The notes beneath the pieces are model-generated. The model saw only the letters and a program-made list of their open reading frames with translations. It made no database searches and had not been told where the DNA came from. Of a stretch of 64,000 bases of DNA, positions 44,351 through 53,438 are shown piece after piece (position 1 is the first letter of the stretch; each line of letters begins with the position of its first letter). Source of the stretch: an uncultured bacterium. GTDB lineage: Bacteria > Verrucomicrobiota > Kiritimatiellia > RFP12 > UBA1067. The stretch lies in NCBI GenBank assembly GCA_902776615.1, contig CACYQU010000003.1, forward strand, positions 1 through 64,000. Direction: 5' to 3'. A program made the translations under genes and the position numbers.

Positions 44351-45478
44351 TTACTTCGCCAGGCGCTGGACGCGTGTGCCGAGCGAGCAGATTATATCGT
44401 AGGCGTGAGTGCCTTTGAGCCGCGCCCAGTCGTCGGGGGTTACTACATGTCGGCCGCTTCTGCCGAGGCACACCACCTCATCGCCGGCACTCACTCCCGT
44501 TGCACCAGTTGCATCCACCGTCGCATAGTCCATCGATATGCGCCCGACAACAGGACACACCGCGCCGTTTATCAGCACATGCCCACGATTCGTGAGCGCA
44601 AGCGGCAGCCCGTCGGCGTAGCCTGCGGAAATCGTCGCTATTCGCGTCGGCTCGCGCAGACACCATGTGCGGCCGTAGCCGAGAGTGGTTCCCGCCGGAA
44701 GCGATCTCACCTGAGCGACCCGCGTCTTGAGCGCAAGCACCGGCTCCACTTTGAGAGCCTTGCGTCCGTTCGGGTCGAAACTGCCGTGAAGGTTGATGCC
44801 CGTTCGCACCATGTTGAACGGACTCTTCGCACACTGCGGAAAATTGTTTATCGCGTCGCTCGCCGCGATGTGGACCTTTCTGAAAGCGACGCCCTCGCGC
44901 CGCGCTTCGGCGAGGAACCTCTTGAATGCTTCGATCTGGCGGAGCGTAAAGGGATCTTCCGGATCGTACGCCATCGGGAAGTGCGAAAAGACGCCTTCGA
45001 TATCCAAGCCAGGCAGAGCAGCGATTTCGCGAAGAACCGCCGGCGCGTCCGCGACGGGCACGCCGAGCCGTCCCATTCCTGTATCAAGCTTGAGGTGCAC
45101 CTTCGCCGTCTTGCGCCGGCGGACCGCCGCAGACGATATTAGCCTGGCGGTCGCCACGTCGATCGCGGGCAGCGTGACGCCAGCCTTCACCATCTCGTCT
45201 ATTTCGTCAGGGAGGATCGAACTGAGAATCTGCACGTCCTTCGACGCACCAAGCCGGCGCAGGACCTTCTGAAGTTCCAGCGCCTCGAAAGGCTCCGCCA
45301 CGCCGAATCCGGCGCAGTCGGTTTCGGCGAGCGCCCGCGCGTAGTCTGCGACTCCAAGACCGTAGGCGTTTGCCTTTAGCACGCAGAGCACTTTAGCGGG
45401 CTTCGCGTGCGCCGCTATCTTCGCATAGTTGCGCCGCAGCGCATCGAGATCGATTTCAACCCATACTCTTCTTTTCAT
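44351..45478 (-). CDS. alr: Alanine racemase
   Basis: 375 residues. PLP enzyme making D-alanine for peptidoglycan. The PLP lysine is in VLKANAYGLG, the second catalytic Tyr in RISMDYATVD, and GYGRTW is the usual C-domain motif. Stand-alone; tRNA genes follow 146 bases downstream. That gap holds the tRNA promoter only. Confidence 0.96.
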   Translation of the reverse strand: MKRRVWVEIDLDALRRNYAKIAAHAKPAKVLCVLKANAYGLGVADYARALAETDCAGFGVAEPFEALELQKVLRRLGASKDVQILSSILPDEIDEMVKAGVTLPAIDVATARLISSAAVRRRKTAKVHLKLDTGMGRLGVPVADAPAVLREIAALPGLDIEGVFSHFPMAYDPEDPFTLRQIEAFKRFLAEARREGVAFRKVHIAASDAINNFPQCAKSPFNMVRTGINLHGSFDPNGRKALKVEPVLALKTRVAQVRSLPAGTTLGYGRTWCLREPTRIATISAGYADGLPLALTNRGHVLINGAVCPVVGRISMDYATVDATGATGVSAGDEVVCLGRSGRHVVTPDDWARLKGTHAYDIICSLGTRVQRLAK

Positions 45479-45530
45479 GGTTCTCTATAGCTTCTCTTTC
45501 TGCGCGAGACATTCAACTGACGATACTTGG

Positions 45531-48500
45531 CTAATATCTCTTCAGCAGTTCAAGCAGTTGCTTGTCGAGCTTGTGGCCGCGGTAGTCTTCGTACTCCACG
45601 TCGTCCCGCTCGGAATCGAGGATGCCGAAACCTCCGTAAAGGCCCCAAAGCGCCCAGCCGCAGTTGAGCTCGCGCCAGAGCCTCAGTTGGTCTTCCAAAA
45701 GACCGAGCGCGATGTCGTGGCGCGTCTTCTTCCACACGCCGAACTCGCCTACGTATACGAACGCACCCTTGCCGATGACCTCGTTCCAATCCTTCGAAGT
45801 GTAGATATCCTTTATGAGCCACTTGCGAGGATTGGTAGAATCAACGGGCCAGCGCGGCGTTTCGCTGACGCTCTCTGGATCGTTCCACGGCGTCTGGTGG
45901 TGGGTCACGAAGAAAGGATCGTAGCAGTGCCATCCGAAGCCGAGACCATTTACGCCGCAGAGCGACGTCGGCGCTATGCGCCCGTAGCCGAGACCGTCGG
46001 CGACGATGAACCGCCCGGGATCCTTCGCGCGTATCGCCGCGACGAGTTCGCGCACGACGGGCGCGTACTTCCTCTCGCGCATGTAGTCCGGCTCGTTGAA
46101 GAGGTTGAACGAAAGTTCCTTGTTGGGGACGCCTTTGTAGCGCGCGGCGAGCGTCGCCCAGTGGAGGCACGCCGCCTTCAGCGTCGCACCGTCGTCGAAG
46201 ATGCTCGTCGGCTCGGCGGGGGTTCCGGAAGTGTAGCCGGGTATGCGGTGCAGGCAGAGCTGCACATGTATATTGTGGCGGCGACCCATCTCGATGGCCT
46301 GATCCAGGAACTTGAGGCCGTCTTCGTCAAATTCGGTCCAGCGGGCGCGGTCGTGGCCTTTCACAAAGTAGCGGTAGTCGAGCGGGAGCCGCGCAAAGTT
46401 GAAGCCGAAGTCTTCGAGGATTTCAAAGTCCTCCTCTTTGAAGCCCCCCTTCTCGTTGTAATCGACGGAGAGCATGTCGAGCAGGTTCACGCCGCGCCAG
46501 CGTTTTTCCGGCCGACCGTCAACGACTTCATCTGCAAGCTGCACGCGCTCGAGGCGCGGCTCAAGCAGAAGACCGGAAAGCGAGACAACCGCGAGCCTCT
46601 GCGCAAACTCTTCGGCCGAGATGCTTTCGCCCGCTTTCGGCGTAAAGCATACCGTAGCATTCCGCCCAGGCAGAAGCGTAAAGCAGTTGTCGTCGAACTC
46701 GCCGCGAACGCCGCGCACGTCGAGCCATGCGAAAAACGCGGGGCGGTCGGTCGAAAGCTCTACCTTGAATGCACCGTCGCCAGAGGGGACGGGGCTCGCA
46801 GTCACGCGCGCCTTCGCGAGCTTTGCTTCGCGGTACGGCACGAAATGCCATTCGCAACGCGACACGCCACGATCCGTGCGCAGGGTGATTGCGGCGAACT
46901 CGTCGCCGCGAAGCGCGCGTTCGGACGGTTTGAGCTCCGCAAGCGGCGTCGCGCCTTCGGGCGCGAGCGCAACCACCTTCTTGCGCGACGAGGCGCACTT
47001 TGCGCCGTCGTAGGGCCAGTACTCGACCTCAAGCTCGCCGCGAATCTCATCCGCCGTATCGTCAAGCCCGAAAACTTCCACCACACCGTCTTCGCGCGGA
47101 CGCGCCACAACCGCGACCGGCTCGAAGAAGCGGCGCGCCATGTATTGAAGCGGCTTCCACTTGCCGCCGTACTCCACAGAAGACCAGCTCGCGACCGGCC
47201 AGTTGTCGTTGAGCTGCCAGAAGAGCGTTCCCATGCAGCGCGGCATCGCCGCGCGCCACGCCTCTACGGCGGTTCTTATCGCCATCGCCTGCTGGAACTG
47301 CGAAAGGACGAGTTCGCTTTCGAAGTCTTTCGCCGCCCCGAAATACCTGACCATCGTTTCTCGTATGCGCCTGTTTCCGCCGGGGTTCTTCTGGTGCCAC
47401 TCGAAGTCTTCGCAAGGGCCTTTCGCGAATGTCGCCGCGACCTCGGGCGACGAAAACGACTGGTAGCCGAACTCCGAGCAGAAGCGCGGACGGTACTTGT
47501 AGTATTTGGAGAACGGAGCGTTCTCGTGCCAGACATCCCAATTGTGCATGTCGCCCTTGGAGTCGTCCTTCCAAGCGTCGCCGAAATCCCCCGGACCGCA
47601 GCAAGGCGACGACGGCCAGTATGTGCGCGTGGGGTCGAATTTCGCAACAAGCTCGCCCTGCCTCTTCGAGCGGGCGATCCAGGCGGACTTGTAGAAATCA
47701 TAATTCTCGCGAGTCTCCTTGAACCACCGTATCGCGCCGAGGCATTCGTTGTCGCCGCACCACAGCGCTATCGAGGCGTGGTCGCGCAGACGCCTCAGCT
47801 GGTGCGAAAGCTCGCCCTCTATCTCGCCGAGGAACGCGTCGTCCGCCGGATATACCGCGCACGCGTGCATCATGTCGTGCCAGACGAGAAGGCCGAGTTC
47901 GTCGCAGAGATCGTAAAAGACGTCCTTCTCGTACTGACCGCCACCCCATACGCGAATCATGTTCATGTTCGCAGCCTTCGCGCTTTCAAGGAGGTCGCGG
48001 TAGCGCTCGGGCGTTTGGCGCGTTTCGAGCGCATCGCACGGAATCCAGTTCGCGCCCTTCATGAAGAGGCGCCTGTTGTTGACGCGGAATACCAGCGAAA
48101 GCTCTTCCTTGCCTTCGGGCGAAACGGTGCGCTCGTTCAGCACCTCCAGCTTTCTCAGACCGATGCGCCTCGTGATCTTTTCGCCGTTGACGTCTACGGT
48201 GAAGGTGTAAAAGTTCTGGGCGCCTGCTCCGTTCGGCCACCAGAGCGGGGGATTGTCGATTTCGATGCGGTTCGTCACAGTGGTTCCGTCGGAAAGGTCG
48301 GCGAACACATCGAGCGTGCAGTGGCCGAGATCGTCGGAGAAAGTCTGAGTCGTGTAGACGTAATCGACGCGCGGTCTGTCCGAGGCGAGCAGCTTCACAG
48401 TGCCGCAAAAGCCGATCGACTCCACTTCGGGACCCCAGTCCCATCCGGCGTGGCAGGCAGGCTTGCGGATGAGCGCCTGGTTTTTCGCCCACTCTGCGTT

Positions 48501-50264
48501 GGACATCGGATAGGCCCTGCCTATCGCGACGCGGCGCTCGTCGGCCTCGACGACCGGACTTCTGAACACGCCCTCGATGGTGTTTTCTCCCTCCTTCAAA
48601 AACGGCCTCGCGTCGAAGTCGTAGCGCCTGAAGCGGTTTGACGTGCGCCCGATTTCGCGTCCGTTGATTTTCACCGTGCAGAACGTATCGCAGTCCTCAA
48701 GCCGCAGAACGATCTTGTCCCGCCGCAGAAAAGCGCCGTCTGCGTTGAACTTGCGCGAGAAGGTCCAGTCCCTGCGGGCTACCCAGAGGCTCTTTTTTTC
48801 GTTCGCGCCCCAGTAGATGTCGTCTATCGCGCCAACCTTCAAAAGCGCGTCGTGGACTCCGCCCGGCACGACCGCGTCCACAGTGCGCTCGCAGTCAGAA
48901 ACCTGCCATGTTCCGGCGAGGTCGATTTCGGCCTTGGCGGCGCACGGCGGCGCGGCGCAGGCAGGCGGCGCGGGCGACCCGCCGGAAAGCCGCGCCTTGA
49001 GGTCGGCCCATCTGTAGAATGCGCCGTAGACGGTTTCGAGTCCGCGCAGACGCGTCTCGCCCTCGTTGAACAGGACCTTTACAATCACATCTCCAGCACC
49101 GTTACGGTAAAAGATCATCTGGACGTTCGCCGCCATCGGCATGGCCGATATTATTTCCTCGTGGTCGGCGGCCTCGGCCATGGGGACGCTGTCGCCCGCG
49201 CCCTCCACGCCAAGCCGACAGACGAACGGCCAGAGCGCCGCGTCATGCCCGAAGCGCAGATCCGCCGCAATGCCGCCGTGCGTGATCGCCTCGTCCGCCT
49301 TGACCGCAAAGTCCTCCGCGAGCGGCGCCGCGCATGAAACGACGCAGTCGCCGAACTCCGCCGAGTTCCCCATAAGCGCGTACCACCTCGCATCCATCAT
49401 CCGCGCGACTGTCACAAGCTCGTCCTTGGTGAAGCAGTCGTCTATCGTAAGCCCGGCAAGCTCGACCTCAAGCGGACGGCACGCCGCGAACATGTAAAAC
49501 AGGCTTCTGATGAACAGCGACGATTCACCGGCCATCTCGTCCGCGCGGGCCGTGTCGGTAAAGAGCCGCGCCATGAACGCCCGCCTGTCGAACGTCGCGC
49601 TCAAAATGCGCTCGGCGGCAGCCGTGCCGTCCTCAAGAGCCTTTTTGCGCTTCGGCGAACTGCTGAGCAGTTTGGACATAAGCCGCTCGCCCGTCTTGAA
49701 TTCAAAGTCAAGCACGGGGGCAAGCCCCTTCAGCTCGCACGCGAAATTGGCAAGGCTCATGTTGCAGCGCGTGAACGTGCTCGTCTCGCAGCGCACCTTC
49801 CTGCCGGCGCGGAACACTTCAGGGACGCGCTCGAACATCCGCCGCGCTATTCCTCTGTGCTCCGCCGCGCCGCGGGCGGAAAGCTCGCCGTACATCCCTG
49901 CATGCGCATCGCGTATGACCTTGAGCTTCTTGAAAAGCGCACGGCCCTCGTCCGTAAGAATTCCCGCGGCGTCGGCCTTCGCCATGACTCTGGCCGCATA
50001 GCAGTTGTCGCGCTCCGACTGATAACGGCTTCCGTGGCGGCCGTAGTGGCTTATATAGAAAGGATGATATCCTGCCGGCGCGAACGTCTCATGAGTCGCG
50101 ACCGGCTTGTAGCGGCGGAATATCACCGTGCTCAGTTCGGGGTCGCCGGCGACCGCCGACGCGAAGTCGCGCGGCGCGCCGTCCGCCCACGCGCCAGCCG
50201 CGATCGACAAGGCGGCGACCAGCGCGGCGGCGCAGATTCCACCGGCGTTGGGAAGGCGGCTCAT
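45531..50264 (-). CDS. Secreted three-domain enzyme: histidine phosphatase, GH2 beta-mannosidase, GH5 glycosidase
   Basis: 1577 residues. Signal peptide (1-27). Domain 1 (about 35-440) is a histidine acid phosphatase: HYGRHGSRYQ (RHGxR, near 76) and the proton-donor motif RFGHDAALWP (HD, near 338). Domain 2 (about 445-1245) is a GH2 enzyme of the beta-mannosidase type: WDWGP, acid/base Glu in WCGDNECLG (near 839) and nucleophile Glu in CSEFGYQSF (near 930). Domain 3 (about 1250-1577) is GH5: acid/base in FNLFNEPDY (near 1390), nucleophile in YVGEFGVW (near 1505). All three active sites look intact and the frame is continuous. It follows galM by 6 bases. Predicted use: stripping phosphate and beta-mannosyl or beta-glucosyl units from one phosphorylated glycan; the substrate is inference. 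Confidence 0.88.
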   Translation of the reverse strand: MSRLPNAGGICAAALVAALSIAAGAWADGAPRDFASAVAGDPELSTVIFRRYKPVATHETFAPAGYHPFYISHYGRHGSRYQSERDNCYAARVMAKADAAGILTDEGRALFKKLKVIRDAHAGMYGELSARGAAEHRGIARRMFERVPEVFRAGRKVRCETSTFTRCNMSLANFACELKGLAPVLDFEFKTGERLMSKLLSSSPKRKKALEDGTAAAERILSATFDRRAFMARLFTDTARADEMAGESSLFIRSLFYMFAACRPLEVELAGLTIDDCFTKDELVTVARMMDARWYALMGNSAEFGDCVVSCAAPLAEDFAVKADEAITHGGIAADLRFGHDAALWPFVCRLGVEGAGDSVPMAEAADHEEIISAMPMAANVQMIFYRNGAGDVIVKVLFNEGETRLRGLETVYGAFYRWADLKARLSGGSPAPPACAAPPCAAKAEIDLAGTWQVSDCERTVDAVVPGGVHDALLKVGAIDDIYWGANEKKSLWVARRDWTFSRKFNADGAFLRRDKIVLRLEDCDTFCTVKINGREIGRTSNRFRRYDFDARPFLKEGENTIEGVFRSPVVEADERRVAIGRAYPMSNAEWAKNQALIRKPACHAGWDWGPEVESIGFCGTVKLLASDRPRVDYVYTTQTFSDDLGHCTLDVFADLSDGTTVTNRIEIDNPPLWWPNGAGAQNFYTFTVDVNGEKITRRIGLRKLEVLNERTVSPEGKEELSLVFRVNNRRLFMKGANWIPCDALETRQTPERYRDLLESAKAANMNMIRVWGGGQYEKDVFYDLCDELGLLVWHDMMHACAVYPADDAFLGEIEGELSHQLRRLRDHASIALWCGDNECLGAIRWFKETRENYDFYKSAWIARSKRQGELVAKFDPTRTYWPSSPCCGPGDFGDAWKDDSKGDMHNWDVWHENAPFSKYYKYRPRFCSEFGYQSFSSPEVAATFAKGPCEDFEWHQKNPGGNRRIRETMVRYFGAAKDFESELVLSQFQQAMAIRTAVEAWRAAMPRCMGTLFWQLNDNWPVASWSSVEYGGKWKPLQYMARRFFEPVAVVARPREDGVVEVFGLDDTADEIRGELEVEYWPYDGAKCASSRKKVVALAPEGATPLAELKPSERALRGDEFAAITLRTDRGVSRCEWHFVPYREAKLAKARVTASPVPSGDGAFKVELSTDRPAFFAWLDVRGVRGEFDDNCFTLLPGRNATVCFTPKAGESISAEEFAQRLAVVSLSGLLLEPRLERVQLADEVVDGRPEKRWRGVNLLDMLSVDYNEKGGFKEEDFEILEDFGFNFARLPLDYRYFVKGHDRARWTEFDEDGLKFLDQAIEMGRRHNIHVQLCLHRIPGYTSGTPAEPTSIFDDGATLKAACLHWATLAARYKGVPNKELSFNLFNEPDYMRERKYAPVVRELVAAIRAKDPGRFIVADGLGYGRIAPTSLCGVNGLGFGWHCYDPFFVTHHQTPWNDPESVSETPRWPVDSTNPRKWLIKDIYTSKDWNEVIGKGAFVYVGEFGVWKKTRHDIALGLLEDQLRLWRELNCGWALWGLYGGFGILDSERDDVEYEDYRGHKLDKQLLELLKRY

Positions 50265-50270
50265 ACCGCA

Positions 50271-51368
50271 TCACCTCGCAGAGAAGCGGAACTCGGTCGT
50301 CGAACGGTAGGTCTCGCCCGCCTTGACGAACGTCGTCGGCCACTGGGGCTTGTTGGGCGAGTCGGGCGCGTGCTGGGTCTCAAGCGCGACGCCGCAGCGG
50401 AACGACAGATGCTCGCCGCCCTTCGCCTTCTGGTCGTAGCTCGCCCAGTTGGCGGTGTAGACCTGCAGGCAGGGTTCGGTAGTCCACACCTCGACGGCGC
50501 GTCCGTTTAGCGGGCAGTACAGTCCGCCGGCCTTTACGAGGCCTCCCTTTCCGCCAGCCATCACGCCTTCGTCGAGAATCCAGTTGTGATCATAGCCTTT
50601 GCCGATTTCAAGCTGTTCGTCGCCTTCGTTGATCCTCTCGCCGATTCGCATGCCGCGGCGGAAGTCGAAGGGGGTACCGTCCACCTTGGCGATTTCGCCC
50701 GTGGGAATCTGCCCCTTGTCGGTCGGCGTAACCGCGCTGGCGGCGATGGTCATGATATGGTCTTCGATCGTGCCGCCTGCCTCGCCCTTGAAGTTGAAGT
50801 AGACATGCTGCGTCATGTTGATCGGCGTCTCTTTGTCGGGCACAGCCTCGTAATCGACGCGCCACACGTTGTCCTTCGTAAGAGTGTACGTGACCTTTAC
50901 CTCGACCTTGCCGGGGAAGCCCTCGTCGCCGTCAGGCGAGACGTGGGTGAAGACGACGCCCACGTCGTCGCCCTTCACGAACGGCTCCGCGCCCCACACG
51001 TAGGCGTTCCACCCGCGCGCGCCGCCATGCAGGTTGCAGCCGATTCCGCCGGGCGCGTTGTTGAGCGCCGGCAGTTTGTATTCGACGCCGTTCATCGTAA
51101 AGCGTCCGTTGGCGATTCTGTTTCCGTAGCGCCCGATGATGCAGCCCCAGTAGGCGTCGCCTTCGTCCCAGCCGGCCGGGGAGTCGAAGCCAACGACGAC
51201 GTCCTTCATCTTTCCTTCGCGGTCGGCCGTGAAGAGCCGCACCACCTTGCCGCCGTAGTCGCTTACCTCCAGCACGACGCCGCCGGCGCCGTTCAGGGTG
51301 AACTTTCGCGCCTTCTCGCCGTACTTCGTTGTTCCGAAATCGCTTACCTCGTAGCTTGGGCTGGACAT
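50271..51368 (-). CDS. galM: Aldose 1-epimerase (mutarotase)
   Basis: 365 residues. Interconverts anomers of aldohexoses. Active-site elements: NRIANGRF, the first His in NLHGGARGWN, the second in MTQHVYFNF and the Glu near the C-terminus. No signal peptide. AAGGAG lies upstream of the ATG. It is first in a two-gene unit with the mannosidase fusion, which fits anomer handling of released sugars. Confidence 0.93.
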   Translation of the reverse strand: MSSPSYEVSDFGTTKYGEKARKFTLNGAGGVVLEVSDYGGKVVRLFTADREGKMKDVVVGFDSPAGWDEGDAYWGCIIGRYGNRIANGRFTMNGVEYKLPALNNAPGGIGCNLHGGARGWNAYVWGAEPFVKGDDVGVVFTHVSPDGDEGFPGKVEVKVTYTLTKDNVWRVDYEAVPDKETPINMTQHVYFNFKGEAGGTIEDHIMTIAASAVTPTDKGQIPTGEIAKVDGTPFDFRRGMRIGERINEGDEQLEIGKGYDHNWILDEGVMAGGKGGLVKAGGLYCPLNGRAVEVWTTEPCLQVYTANWASYDQKAKGGEHLSFRCGVALETQHAPDSPNKPQWPTTFVKAGETYRSTTEFRFSAR

Positions 51369-51419
51369 GACTGACTCCTTTTTGATGTTGTGTTGGTTGT
51401 TGAAGCTGGTTCTGCATTC

Positions 51420-51665
51420 CTACATTCTGCGGCTCGTCACCTCGATGACGTTCACCTGGTTCCTGAGCTGCAGGATTATCTGCTCGACGACCTTGTCCGT
51501 TCCGAGAATGTCGATCTTCATCCGCGAGACGGTTCCATCCTCGGTCGGGCCGACGTTTAGCGTCTGGATGTTGTAGCCGCGCCCGGAGATGAGCCCCACG
51601 ATCCGCGCCAGCACGCCCGGCTTGTTTTCCACGTAGCAGTTGAGCCTGTGTGTCTGTTCGTTCAT
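51420..51665 (-). CDS. ilvN: Acetolactate synthase regulatory subunit, minimal ACT-domain form
   Basis: 81 residues. One ACT domain only (RLNCYVENKPGVLARIVGLISGRGYNI), starting 20 bases after ilvB. It matches the N-terminal half of IlvH and the short IlvN; the C-terminal domain of IlvH is absent. Feedback inhibition by valine is the expected role. Confidence 0.9.
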   Translation of the reverse strand: MNEQTHRLNCYVENKPGVLARIVGLISGRGYNIQTLNVGPTEDGTVSRMKIDILGTDKVVEQIILQLRNQVNVIEVTSRRM

Positions 51666-51685
51666 TTTAAGCGTACTCCTTCGCC

Positions 51686-53419
51686 TCACTTGAAAACCAT
51701 TTCGCTCACGGGCTTGCCGGCGGGAATCATCGGATAGACGTTGGCGCGCGGCTCGACGATCACTTCGACGACGGTCGTTTTCTTCGACTTTACCGCCTTC
51801 GCGATCGTGGCGTCGAGCTTGGCCGGGTCGATGACGCGGTAGGCCTCGGCGCCATGCGCCTCGGCGAGCTTCACGAAATCGGGCAGATAGTCGTATTTGA
51901 GATCCTGCTCGAGCCGCTCGTTCGCGGCGCGGCCGCGCACAGTCAGAATCGAGCCCGAGTAGTTCTTGCCGTAAAAGAGCTCCTGCCACTGGCGCACCAT
52001 GCCTAGGCAGCCGTTGTTTATTATGACGAACGTTACCGGAAGCTTGTGCTCGACGGCGACCACCACCTCCTCGAAGGTCATCTGCGCGCCGCCGTCGCCG
52101 CACACCGCGACCGTCTTGTGGTCGGGACGCGCGATTGCCGCGCCGATCGCGGCGGGAATTCCGAAGCCCATCGTTCCCATTCCGCCGGACGTGAGGAAGT
52201 GGCGCGGAATCGAATAGCGGAAGTGCTGCGCGGCCCACATCTGGTGCTGGCCGACGTCTGTAACCATCACGGCGCGGCCGCTCGTGGCCTTGTCTATCGC
52301 CTCCATCACGGCCTGCGGCATGATCACTTTCGGGTGCATCTGGCGCCATGTGACGGGGTGGCTCTTCTTCCAGCCGTCGATTTTGGCGATCCACTCGGGA
52401 TGGGTCGCGGACTTCACGCGCGAAAGCACGGTAGTCAGAACGTCTTTCACATCCGCCACGATTCCGAGCGCGACGGAGACGTTCTTGCCGATGGACGCCG
52501 GGTCGCAATCGACATGCACGATCCTCGCCTTCGGCGCGTATTTGGAAATCTTGCCGGTGACACGGTCTGAGAAGCGCACGCCGAGCGCGATTATGAGGTC
52601 GGCTTCATTCATCGCCCAGTTGGCGGCGGGAGTACCGTGCATGCCGGCCATTCTGAGGGAGAGCGGGTCGCGCTCGTCGAAGCTGCCGAGACCCATGAGC
52701 GTAGTCGCGACGGGAATCCCCGCCCTGTGCGCGAGCGTCGCCACGTCCTTCGCCGCGCCGGACGCAATCACGCCGCCGCCTGCGTATATCACGGGGCGCT
52801 CGGCCTCGTTGATGAGCTTGGCGAGGCGGGTCATCTGCGCCGAAGTGGCCGCGCTTTCGGGATGGTACGCGCGAAGGGAGACGCGCTCGGGATACTGAGC
52901 GGAGGTCAGGCCCTGCTGGCAGTTCTTCGGGATGTCGATCACCACGGGGCCAGGCTTGCCGTGAGTCGCGATGTAAAAGGCCTCGGCGACAATCTCGGGG
53001 ATCTCGTCCGCGCTCTGCACGAGGAAGCAGTGCTTCGACACGCCGCGCGCGACACCGGTCGTGTCCGCCTCTTGGAAAGCGTCGGTCCCGATAAGCGACA
53101 TTGGGACCTGGCCTGTGATGACGACGAGCGGTATGCCGTCGATGTTCGCCGTGGCAAGGCCCGTTATGGTGTTTGTCGCGCCGGGGCCGGAGGTAACCAG
53201 GCACACGCCAGGCTTGCCGGTCGAGCGGGCATAGCCGTCAGCCATGTGGACGCAGCCCTGCTCGTGACGCCCGAGAACAAACGGGAACTTTGCGTCTGTA
53301 AGACAATTGAATATGTCAAGCGCCTGTCCGCCTGGATAGCCGAACAGCACTTCCGTACCCGCCTTGGCGAGCGATTCGACGAGAGCCTGCGCACCCGTTC
53401 TCTTTGCATTCTGGTTCAT
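51686..53419 (-). CDS. ilvB: Acetolactate synthase catalytic subunit
   Basis: 577 residues. ThDP enzyme of branched-chain amino-acid synthesis. N-terminal FGYPGGQALD and the catalytic Glu in GRHEQG; ThDP/Mg motif GDGGAQMTFEE...IINN. Also the GVRFSDRVTGK FAD-binding region. The ATG lies 10 bases after a perfect TGGTATAAT with no Shine-Dalgarno site, so the transcript is predicted leaderless. The classical leader-peptide attenuator of ilv operons is therefore absent. Confidence 0.97.
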   Translation of the reverse strand: MNQNAKRTGAQALVESLAKAGTEVLFGYPGGQALDIFNCLTDAKFPFVLGRHEQGCVHMADGYARSTGKPGVCLVTSGPGATNTITGLATANIDGIPLVVITGQVPMSLIGTDAFQEADTTGVARGVSKHCFLVQSADEIPEIVAEAFYIATHGKPGPVVIDIPKNCQQGLTSAQYPERVSLRAYHPESAATSAQMTRLAKLINEAERPVIYAGGGVIASGAAKDVATLAHRAGIPVATTLMGLGSFDERDPLSLRMAGMHGTPAANWAMNEADLIIALGVRFSDRVTGKISKYAPKARIVHVDCDPASIGKNVSVALGIVADVKDVLTTVLSRVKSATHPEWIAKIDGWKKSHPVTWRQMHPKVIMPQAVMEAIDKATSGRAVMVTDVGQHQMWAAQHFRYSIPRHFLTSGGMGTMGFGIPAAIGAAIARPDHKTVAVCGDGGAQMTFEEVVVAVEHKLPVTFVIINNGCLGMVRQWQELFYGKNYSGSILTVRGRAANERLEQDLKYDYLPDFVKLAEAHGAEAYRVIDPAKLDATIAKAVKSKKTTVVEVIVEPRANVYPMIPAGKPVSEMVFK

Positions 53420-53429
53420 TAGGTTAGGT

Positions 53430-53438
53430 ATTATACCA
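53430..53438 (-). promoter_or_regulatory. Extended -10 promoter of ilvBN
   Basis: Minus-strand TTTGGTATAAT; the hexamer (53430-53435) ends 10 bases before the ilvB ATG and overlaps the TAA stop of the RAYT gene. Confidence 0.75.

Noticed and set aside
45429-48641. Plus-strand reading frame of more than 1000 codons opposite the three-domain enzyme
   Set aside because: Antisense of recognised GH2 and GH5 catalytic regions; no family features.
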